Shown here in pieces: positions 1-6,235 of a DNA stretch of 64,000 nucleotides. The position numbers and the translations under genes are program-made. The first letter of the stretch is position 1; every line of letters begins with the position of its first letter. The DNA is from Mucilaginibacter gilvus. GTDB taxonomy: Bacteria; Bacteroidota; Bacteroidia; Sphingobacteriales; Sphingobacteriaceae. The DNA is taken from NCBI RefSeq assembly GCF_004054195.1, contig NZ_SBIW01000003.1, positions 1 to 64,000 of the forward strand. The letters are read 5' to 3'. Below the pieces are notes generated by a model. The model was not told the origin of the DNA and did not search any database. It worked only from the letters and a program-made list of their open reading frames with translations.

Positions 1-92
1 GTGGTATCGCGTTTTACCGGGGTAGCTATAGTGAATGCTGATACTACGCCTGTTGTTAATATTAATGCTGCTGCTACGATTACTTTTTTCAT
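1..92 (-). CDS. DIGxAD-family exported peptide, copy 1 (3' end outside window)
   Basis: Only the 5' end of this gene is present: start codon at 90-92 on the minus strand, coding sequence leaving the window at base 1. The visible 30 residues are a signal peptide (MKKVIVAAALILTTGVVSA) followed by the start of the mature part. The DNA from 1 to about 121 looks identical to 260-380 of copy 2, so this is a very recent duplicate, and copy 1 presumably ends in the same repeats. The product should be exported. No known family was recognised. Confidence 0.75.
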   Translation of the reverse strand, partial: MKKVIVAAALILTTGVVSAFTIATPVKRDT

Positions 93-159
93 GATTATAT
101 TTTGTTAGGGGTTGTGATTATTTAAACTGTTTGTTGTTGTTTATGCTGAACGCTTATAA

Positions 160-351
160 TTAGTCAGCCTGACCGATGTCTTTTTTAGTATCAGCCTGTC
201 CGATGTCTTTTTTGGTATCAGCCTGGCCAATGTCTTTTTTGGTTGATGGTTTGGTGGTAGTGGTATCGCGTTTTACCGGGGTAGCTATAGTGAATGCTGA
301 TACTACGCCTGTTGTTAATATTAATGCTGCTGCTACGATTACTTTTTTCAT
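160..351 (-). CDS. DIGxAD-family exported peptide, copy 2
   Basis: The 63-residue product has a clean Sec signal peptide (residues 1-19, cleavage after VVSA), a short Thr/Lys linker, and three tandem copies of the nonapeptide TKKDIGQAD that run to the stop codon. The mature peptide would be about 44 residues, highly charged and without cysteine. It shares the leader, signal and terminal motif with the four neighbouring genes, all on the minus strand at about 260-bp spacing. The sequence gives no hint of enzymatic function. It could be a secreted signal, a surface or matrix peptide, or a precursor processed at the repeats. Reality as a gene is supported by conservation of frame and C-terminus among five copies. 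Confidence 0.75.
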   Translation of the reverse strand: MKKVIVAAALILTTGVVSAFTIATPVKRDTTTTKPSTKKDIGQADTKKDIGQADTKKDIGQAD

Positions 352-420
352 GATTATATTTTGTTAGGGGTTGTGATTATCTGTTTATGTTATTAATTCG
401 CTTTGGGGTATTGGTATTAA

Positions 421-612
421 TTAGTCTGCCTGACCGATATCTTTTTTAGTATCAGCCTGTCCGATGTCTTTTTTGGTATCAGCCTGGCCAATGTCTTTTT
501 TGGTTGATGGTTTGGTGGTAGTGGTATCGCGATTTACCGGGGTTGCCATGGTGAATGCTGATACGATGCCTGTTGTTAGTATTAATGCTGTTGCTACGAT
601 TACTTTTTTCAT
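421..612 (-). CDS. DIGxAD-family exported peptide, copy 3
   Basis: This 63-residue paralogue of copy 2 has a few substitutions (VATALILTTGIVSAFTMATPVNRD in the signal and linker; split by the cleavage site near residue 19) and the same three TKKDIGQAD repeats ending at the stop codon. The differences from copy 2 fall both in third codon positions and in the signal peptide, while the C-terminal repeats are unchanged at protein level, which suggests selection on the repeats. It lies about 70 bp upstream of copy 2 in transcription order and is probably cotranscribed with it. Function is unknown. Confidence 0.75.
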   Translation of the reverse strand: MKKVIVATALILTTGIVSAFTMATPVNRDTTTTKPSTKKDIGQADTKKDIGQADTKKDIGQAD

Positions 613-678
613 GATTATATTTTGTTATGGGTTGTGATTATCTGTTTATGTTATTAATTCTTTGGGGTGTTTTTTTGC

Positions 679-825
679 TTAATCAGCGGTGCCAATATCT
701 TTGATGAACGGTGATGTATTGTGTTCTACAGTAGTTGCTGTAGCAGTTTGAGGGATCATTTCTTTTGTGCATGATACAATGATGCCTGTTGCTAAGAATA
801 ATGCTGCGATAAATATCTTTTTCAT
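679..825 (-). CDS. DIGxAD-family small lipoprotein, copy 4
   Basis: The 48-residue product starts at the ATG at 823-825 (MKKIFIAALFLATG), giving a proper signal peptide; an upstream in-frame extension to 936 reads through copy 5 and is unlikely. Residues 15-19 (IIVSC) form a lipobox, so this copy should be lipid-anchored at Cys19, unlike copies 1-3. The mature tail of about 30 residues carries a single terminal motif KDIGTAD. Only 23 bp separate it from copy 5, so the two are almost certainly cotranscribed. Function is unknown. Confidence 0.7.
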   Translation of the reverse strand: MKKIFIAALFLATGIIVSCTKEMIPQTATATTVEHNTSPFIKDIGTAD

Positions 826-848
826 GTTATGATTGCTGGTTAAGTAAA

Positions 849-989
849 TTAATCTGCTGTGCCTATATCTTTCCGTACACCTACCGATGGTTTTAAAAAT
901 ACATCCATAGCGGTAACGGTGCTGCTTTTTATGCACGATGTGATGATTCCGGATAAAAGGATAAGGGCAGCAAGGCAGATTTTTCTCAT
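849..989 (-). CDS. DIGxAD-family small lipoprotein, copy 5
   Basis: This very short gene (46 residues) reads from the ATG at 987-989 on the minus strand. The product begins MRKICLAALILLSG, has a lipobox-like IITSC ending at Cys19, and ends KDIGTAD, the same terminal motif as copy 4. It is the first gene of the array in transcription order and lies next to a 330-bp AT-rich region with a candidate promoter. The shared C-terminus and lipobox with copy 4 are the evidence that it is real. It is probably a periplasmic lipoprotein of about 28 mature residues. Function is unknown. Confidence 0.65.
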   Translation of the reverse strand: MRKICLAALILLSGIITSCIKSSTVTAMDVFLKPSVGVRKDIGTAD

Positions 990-1320
990 TTTATTTATGG
1001 GTTAAGTAGTATTAAAAATTAACTCTGCGGCAATTGTTAATTATTAGCAGGTTTAAGCCGCGTTTTTGCAGCTTGTAACCAGTGGTTTATAATTTAAATT
1101 GGCAGATATGGTAACTTTTTTCTCACAACAATCTTGTAACACTAAGTTTATAACTTATTGTTATTCAATTAATTAAACAACACAAATATACTTATGTTTT
1201 TTAATTATCAAGAAAGTATTTAAATTTTTTTTATCTCATTTTTTCCTAAATTTAACACATTCATTCATACTTACTATTTATTTTATAACTTTCACCACAT
1301 TTCAACGTATAGAGCCACAA
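990..1320. other. Divergent AT-rich intergenic region
   Basis: This 331-bp gene-free region separates the minus-strand peptide array from the plus-strand TPR sensor gene and must hold both promoters. A good Bacteroidota promoter match is seen for the minus strand (1183-1212). No further copy of the DIGxAD motif was found in it. No convincing TAnnTTTG element was found for the plus-strand gene. Confidence 0.7.
1183..1212 (-). promoter_or_regulatory. Candidate Bacteroidota sigma-A promoter for the peptide array
   Basis: On the minus strand, TTG (1209-1211), an 18-base spacer and TATATTTG (1183-1190) match the Bacteroidota -33/-7 consensus TTTG-N19-TAnnTTTG. Transcription would start near 1176 and leave a leader of roughly 190 nt before the first peptide gene at 989. 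Confidence 0.45.
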
Positions 1321-2760
1321 ATGAATAAAATTTATGCCCTGGTAACGGTATTACTTATTAGTTGTTCGGTAGGAGTTAATACCGTATCAGCGGCTATTAG
1401 TGCAAGGGATACTACGGAGGTTATAAAATTAACTAAACAAGCCTTAGACAACCGTTACACCAGCCCCGAGCAAACCATAGAAGTTGCAGATAAGGCCCTG
1501 GCGCTTGCCCGGGAGCTAAATTACAACCGGGGCATAGGCGAGGCTTACAGGGTTATGGGTATAGGCAATTATTACCTTAACCAGGCCGGCAAAGCCATTG
1601 ATAGTTACCTCAAGGCTCTCGATGTTTTTAAAAGCATCAACGACCTTCGCAGCCAGGCCAAAGTACTCAATAACATAGGCAACCTTTACCTGGATAATAA
1701 TAAAGATAAAGCGCTGGAGTACCTCAACTCCGCATTAGGCATTGCGCAAAACCTAAACGACAACGATTTAAAGGCCGCGCTTTACATGAACATTGGCAAC
1801 GTGTATTACCGCAACAAAAGCTACAGCCAGGCGCTTACCTATTACGATAAAAGTAATGTGATGTTCTCTTCGCTCGGCGACTCCATTAACCTGGTGCAGG
1901 TGCTGCAAAACAGGGGGGTGATATACTACAACCTGCATAATTTTGATATGGCCGAAAAGCTGCTGCTTGCCGCCAACAAAGCAGGTAAAGAGCGCGACCT
2001 GAACAAACCCGTGGCCAGTACAAACCTTACGCTCGCGGCGCTTTACATAGCGCAGGGCAAGTTTGATGATGCCAGCCGCGTTGTTACCGAAGGGCAGGCC
2101 TACGCCAAAGTATTAAAAGACGATAAGCTCACCAACGATTATAATTACATTATTTATCAGCTGGAATCTAAACGGAAGAATTACGAACAGGCGCTGTTTT
2201 ATCTGCAGCTCATCTTCCGCCAGGATAGCCTAATCCATAGTTCTAACGAGTCTACCCAGATAAATATGCTGCAGGAGCAGTATAAACAGGCTGCTACACA
2301 GCGCGAGAAAGATGCCATCATTCTGCGCCAGCAAAACGACAGGATAAAGTTTTGGGCTGTAACCGTGGTTGCAGGGCTTTTGCTGGTAGTGATAGCGCTA
2401 CTGGTGGGTAACGTAAAAAGTAAGGCAAAAACCAATGTGCAGCTTACCGAACTGAATGAAGAGGTATCTAAACAAAAAGACAACCTCGACCGGGTGAACC
2501 ATCACCTCGAAGAAATTATTGATGAACGCACCAAAGATCTCCAGATAAAAAATAGAAAACTCTCGGAATACTCCTCCTACCTGTCGCACCAGATACGGGG
2601 GCCTATAGCCACGCTGCGTGGTTTAATGAACCTGGAGAAAGAAGGTTTGGTTGATGAAAAGGAATGCATCAAAATGATGGATAAATGCGTATCAGATATC
2701 GACCAGAAGATCATCGAGATGAGCGAAATGCTTAACGATAGCGGTAAAACGGTGTTTTAA
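1321..2760 (+). CDS. TPR sensor protein with a DHp domain but no ATPase domain
   Basis: The 479-residue protein has a signal peptide (1-25), about six TPR-type repeats (roughly 30-300; for example 70-105, 110-145, 150-185), one membrane segment (about 344-365), a coiled coil (370-415) and a C-terminal histidine-kinase dimerisation helix pair with the H-box SHQIRGPI (His423). It stops at residue 479, straight after the second DHp helix; the HATPase_c domain expected of a TPR histidine kinase is absent. The stop is followed closely by an opposing gene, and no continuation was noticed downstream. The TPR part would be periplasmic and the DHp part cytoplasmic. It could be a phosphotransfer or dimerisation partner of another kinase. 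It is divergent from the peptide array. Confidence 0.8.
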   Translation: MNKIYALVTVLLISCSVGVNTVSAAISARDTTEVIKLTKQALDNRYTSPEQTIEVADKALALARELNYNRGIGEAYRVMGIGNYYLNQAGKAIDSYLKALDVFKSINDLRSQAKVLNNIGNLYLDNNKDKALEYLNSALGIAQNLNDNDLKAALYMNIGNVYYRNKSYSQALTYYDKSNVMFSSLGDSINLVQVLQNRGVIYYNLHNFDMAEKLLLAANKAGKERDLNKPVASTNLTLAALYIAQGKFDDASRVVTEGQAYAKVLKDDKLTNDYNYIIYQLESKRKNYEQALFYLQLIFRQDSLIHSSNESTQINMLQEQYKQAATQREKDAIILRQQNDRIKFWAVTVVAGLLLVVIALLVGNVKSKAKTNVQLTELNEEVSKQKDNLDRVNHHLEEIIDERTKDLQIKNRKLSEYSSYLSHQIRGPIATLRGLMNLEKEGLVDEKECIKMMDKCVSDIDQKIIEMSEMLNDSGKTVF

Positions 2761-2772
2761 GCCAAGGAGGAA

Positions 2773-3066
2773 TTAGCTTAAAGCAGGCCACGAGCTATGG
2801 ATCTGCGCCTCTAAAAGGCCCAAGTATACACAGTATCTCGATATCATTTGTAAAATAAGCAGTTGCCTGTGCCTCTGATAGCCCTCGGTTTCAAACGCCA
2901 GGGTTTGGTTACCTGCGGTTACAAAAAAACTCACTTCGCCCTTACACGGGTTAAACTTGGCACGTAACATGTCAAACGCTTTCACTTTTAGTTTGCTGCG
3001 CGGATCGTGGATGGTGCCCGTTTTTAAAGCATCGGTGTTGGCTATAGATATCATGTAGTTAGACAT
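2773..3066 (-). CDS. Small hypothetical protein
   Basis: A 97-residue protein with no signal peptide or membrane segment and no domain I recognise. It has balanced composition, with a plausible beta-rich centre (EVSFFVTAGNQTLAFETEG) and a C-terminal hydrophobic helix. Its start (MSNYMISIANTD) follows 220 bp of AT-rich non-coding DNA and its end is convergent with the TPR sensor, 12 bp away. Codon use looks like the neighbours, so it is probably a real gene, but nothing supports a function. Confidence 0.5.
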   Translation of the reverse strand: MSNYMISIANTDALKTGTIHDPRSKLKVKAFDMLRAKFNPCKGEVSFFVTAGNQTLAFETEGYQRHRQLLILQMISRYCVYLGLLEAQIHSSWPALS

Positions 3067-3234
3067 ACGCTTTCTTTTGGTTACGCTATGTCTATTACAA
3101 TTATTTGTCCAATTAACTAAGCAAGCTGCCTGTTTGCATAAGAGTGCGTAAATAAACGCAAAAATTTCACCTCGTTTAAATTCGTTAAGTGCTGCTTAAT
3201 TAATTTAAATAAAGTGAAATTCAAATACTGTCTA

Positions 3235-3268
3235 TAAAAAAGTAACTGTTTTGTTTACCAAACAGTTA
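3235..3268 (-). terminator. Rho-independent terminator after the XRE gene
   Basis: A perfect 9-bp stem (3243-3251 with 3260-3268, loop of 8) is followed on the minus strand by a run of six T (3236-3241). It sits 20 bp beyond the stop codon of the XRE regulator. Confidence 0.75.
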
Positions 3269-3287
3269 TGTAATGGCAGGGTTCGGA

Positions 3288-3665
3288 TTACGACACGTGG
3301 TTCTTGCTCAGCAGTTCTTCATAAAGCAAAATCACCTTACGCTGCAGGTTGGTAATTTCGGTTTCTCTATCCAGTAGTTTTTTCTGGATAATGTTCAGGC
3401 TTACATCCTGGTTGCTCGGCTCTTCCACATATTCTAACGAAAGCAGGTTTACCACGCTTACTTCAAAAATGTTGGCTATCTGCTCCAGCCTTGATAAATT
3501 GATATCGGTAACACCGGTTTCAATTTTTGAGAAGGCAGGGATAGAAATGCCTAAACGGTTTGCAACATCTTCCTGGCTCCAGCTACGTTCGTGGCGTAAA
3601 GTGCGGATGTTTTTACCGGCCGATTTGTTTGTCTTCTTCTTTATAGTTTCGCTCGTCATGTACAT
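3288..3665 (-). CDS. XRE-family transcriptional regulator
   Basis: The 125-residue protein carries one Cro/C1-type helix-turn-helix (about residues 19-73, containing RLGISIPAFSKIETG and a following LEQIANIFEVS helix). A C-terminal amphipathic coiled-coil-like helix (about 90-120, LLDRETEITNLQRKVILLYEEL) probably dimerises it. No ligand or peptidase domain is present. The start may be at 3665 or two codons later at 3659. It is followed by its own terminator, so it is probably monocistronic. Its targets are unknown; autoregulation is usual for the family. Confidence 0.85.
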   Translation of the reverse strand: MYMTSETIKKKTNKSAGKNIRTLRHERSWSQEDVANRLGISIPAFSKIETGVTDINLSRLEQIANIFEVSVVNLLSLEYVEEPSNQDVSLNIIQKKLLDRETEITNLQRKVILLYEELLSKNHVS

Positions 3666-3815
3666 AAAAAATTAATTAAAGGGAAAAGGGTATTAACTAC
3701 TAACCAAACCCAATGCCATTAATTAAAAAGTGCCCTCATTGCGTGGTATTAACACAATGTTAAGCGTGCATGAAAAAAGTTGTGGAATTACTTCTACAAA
3801 CAATGGGAAAAAAGG

Positions 3816-6113
3816 TTACTCTATCCCGTTTATGATACTCAGTTTCGCGAATTTCAACAATAACTGTTTCTGCCCTATTTCCTTAAAGAAAATTGTCGCT
3901 TTAACATCCGGCTTGTTTCCCTCCAGGTTAATTACCTTGCCAAAACCAAAGCGTTCGTGCTCTACCTGCATACCCACTTGCAGATTAGAAGTATCAGATA
4001 TTTTAAAATCGTTGGATACCACATGTGCCTTGGCCAGTATTGATGTTGTTTTAACAGGTGGCGGGGTAGTAGCTGGCTTCGGTTTATAAGCGTCGGTTTT
4101 AGTATTGGTATCCTTACGGCTCCATGCGTTGCGCTCGTCATCAAAAAATGAGCTTGATTGCTGTGGTTTTGCCGAAAAATCCAGTTCGAGGTATTTGGCA
4201 TCTATCTCATCCAAAAAGCGGCTTGGCTCGCAATTGATCAGCGTACCGAACTTAAAACGAGAGGTAGCATAGCTGATGCTGAGCTTTCGCTCGGCACGGG
4301 TAACAGCCACATAAAACAGGCGGCGTTCTTCCTCCAGGTCGCTGCGCGAGTTGAGCGACATTTGCGATGGGAAAAGGTTTTCTTCCAGCCCAACCACAAA
4401 TACCTGCGGAAACTCCAGCCCTTTGGAGGAGTGGATGGTCATGAGCGATACCGTATCGGCATCCTTATTCTTGTCCTTATCATCATTGGTTAAAAGCGCG
4501 ATGTCCTGCATGAAAACGTCGAGGCCTTTTTCTTCAATATCTTCCCGTTCCGAAAATTCTTTGATACCGTTCAGCAGTTCCTGGATATTTTCGTACCGGT
4601 TAACACCTTCTATAGATTTATCTACGTACAAGTCCTTTAATAAGCCCGAATGCTGCGCGATATACAGAGCAGCCTCGTAAGCGCTTTGGTTTTTAGCCAA
4701 TACCTGGAAACTCTGTATCATGGCCGCGAAGGCTGATAAAGATGCCGGTGCTTTTTCAATGTAGTAGTTGGGCTGCAATACCACCTCAAAAGGAGTGATG
4801 TTGTTCTTATCCGCCGCTACAATTATCCTGTCTACCGTTGTATCACCAATGCCACGTTTTGGGTAATTGATAACGCGTTTAAGCGCTTCCTCATCATTGG
4901 GGTTAAAGGTGAGGCGGAAGTAAGCGATCAGATCCTTGATCTCTTTACGCTGATAAAAGGACAAGCCGCCGTATATTTTATAGGGGATGTTGAGCTTACG
5001 CAAGGCCTCCTCCATGGAACGGGACTGCGCGTTGGTACGGTACAAGATGGCGAAATCGTGCCATTTCATGCCGTTGGTGCTGCGATCCTGCATAATGGTA
5101 TCGGCCACCATTTTGCCTTCCTCGTTATCGCTGAAGGCGCGCATTATTTTAATTCTGTCACCCGCTTCTTTTTCGGAGAAAACGTTTTTCTTTAGCTGTT
5201 CCTTGTTGTTGGAGATGATGCTGTTGGCAACATTTACAATGTTTTGGGTAGAGCGGTAGTTCTGCTCCAGCTTAAACACTTTCAGGTCCGGGTAATCCTT
5301 CTCAAAATTGAGGATGTTTTGGATGTTTGCCCCACGGAAGGCGTAGATGCTCTGCGCATCATCGCCTACCACGCAAATGTTCTCGTTCACGGCAGCGAGG
5401 CGCTTTACGATCATGTATTGCGAACGATTGGTATCCTGGTACTCATCTACCATGATATACTTAAATTTGTGCTGGTATTTGTTTGTTACATCCGGGTGGT
5501 CTCTTAATAGCTCATTGGTTTTAAAAAGCAGATCGTCGAAATCCATTGCCCCTGCACGGTAGCACCTTTGTGCATAGGTTTCGTATACTTTGCCAAGCAG
5601 ATCGCGCCTGTTCGCATGATCTTCGGACTGTATTTGTTCGTCTTTTTGATAGGCTTGCCAGCTAATTAAATTATTTTTGGCCGCCGAGATGCGATTGAGC
5701 ACAAAGTTTACGGCGTACAGCTTATCGTCCAGGTTCATTTCTTTCAAAATGGCGCGCAGAACGCTCTTGCTGTCGTCGGTATCGTAAATGGTGAAGTTGC
5801 TTGGGTAGCCAATTTTGTCGGCCTCCACCCTAAGTAATTTTGCAAAAACCGAGTGGAAGGTACCCATCCAAATGTTTTTGGCTTCGGGGCCGCAAATATG
5901 GTTGATCCGCTCGCGCATTTCGCGCGCTGCCTTGTTGGTAAAAGTAAGTACCAGTATGTTAAACGAATCTACCCTGCTGCGGATTAGGTGGGCAACCCGG
6001 TAAGTAATAACGCGTGTTTTGCCCGAGCCTGCGCCAGCGATGATCATCACCGGGCCTTTTATTTGCAGTACGGCGGCCTTTTGTTCGGGGTTTAACCCAG
6101 CTAAATAATCCAA
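3816..6113 (-). CDS. pcrA: ATP-dependent DNA helicase PcrA/UvrD type
   Basis: This 765-residue superfamily 1A helicase has full family length. Visible motifs are Walker A GAGSGKT (27-33), motif Ia LTFTNKAAREMRERI (about 56-70), the DEYQ Walker B box (223-226), VGDDAQSIYAFRGA, the LEQNYRS motif III/IV region, TIHSSKGLEF, and VAVTRAERKL near residue 600. The C-terminus ends in a Tudor-like segment (VGMQVEHERFGFGKVI), as in PcrA, where it contacts RNA polymerase. It unwinds DNA in repair and removes nucleoprotein blocks in the cytoplasm. The gene stands between the XRE gene and the TonB operon with hairpins or long spacers on both sides. Confidence 0.93.
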   Translation of the reverse strand: MDYLAGLNPEQKAAVLQIKGPVMIIAGAGSGKTRVITYRVAHLIRSRVDSFNILVLTFTNKAAREMRERINHICGPEAKNIWMGTFHSVFAKLLRVEADKIGYPSNFTIYDTDDSKSVLRAILKEMNLDDKLYAVNFVLNRISAAKNNLISWQAYQKDEQIQSEDHANRRDLLGKVYETYAQRCYRAGAMDFDDLLFKTNELLRDHPDVTNKYQHKFKYIMVDEYQDTNRSQYMIVKRLAAVNENICVVGDDAQSIYAFRGANIQNILNFEKDYPDLKVFKLEQNYRSTQNIVNVANSIISNNKEQLKKNVFSEKEAGDRIKIMRAFSDNEEGKMVADTIMQDRSTNGMKWHDFAILYRTNAQSRSMEEALRKLNIPYKIYGGLSFYQRKEIKDLIAYFRLTFNPNDEEALKRVINYPKRGIGDTTVDRIIVAADKNNITPFEVVLQPNYYIEKAPASLSAFAAMIQSFQVLAKNQSAYEAALYIAQHSGLLKDLYVDKSIEGVNRYENIQELLNGIKEFSEREDIEEKGLDVFMQDIALLTNDDKDKNKDADTVSLMTIHSSKGLEFPQVFVVGLEENLFPSQMSLNSRSDLEEERRLFYVAVTRAERKLSISYATSRFKFGTLINCEPSRFLDEIDAKYLELDFSAKPQQSSSFFDDERNAWSRKDTNTKTDAYKPKPATTPPPVKTTSILAKAHVVSNDFKISDTSNLQVGMQVEHERFGFGKVINLEGNKPDVKATIFFKEIGQKQLLLKFAKLSIINGIE

Positions 6114-6176
6114 ATCCTGTTCCTCTTTTCTTAAAAGGCGAAATTAAGGAATTTGGGGTTAAAGGTGAAAGGTTAA

Positions 6177-6220
6177 AGGCTAAAGGTTTTCCACCATGTT
6201 TGTTAGAAAACCTTTAGCCT
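6177..6220. terminator. Intergenic hairpin between TonB receptor and helicase
   Basis: A perfect 15-bp inverted repeat (6177-6191 with 6206-6220, 14-base loop) lies 15 bp beyond the stop codon of the TonB receptor. It lacks a long T-run, so it may be a weak terminator or an mRNA-stabilising hairpin. The flank is rich in short AAAGG direct repeats. Confidence 0.5.
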
Positions 6221-6235
6221 GGTCACAGGAGTATT

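Larger units (their letters stand above)
1..612 (-). repeat. Tandem duplication, unit about 260 bp
   Basis: Three direct repeats with a period of 259-261 bp contain peptide genes 1-3 together with their leaders. Copies 1 and 2 look identical over about 121 bp; copy 3 differs at scattered positions. Inside each complete gene a 27-bp unit encoding TKKDIGQAD is repeated three times (163-243 and 424-504). The array may continue to the left of the window. Confidence 0.85.

Noticed and set aside
163..504. Regular 27-bp direct repeats that could be mistaken for a CRISPR array
   Set aside because: They are contiguous without spacers, lie in frame inside the peptide genes and encode TKKDIGQAD; no cas genes are near.
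826..936. Longer version of peptide 4 starting at 936
   Set aside because: It reads across copy 5 in a different frame and would destroy the signal peptide; the ATG at 823-825 gives a clean lipoprotein signal.
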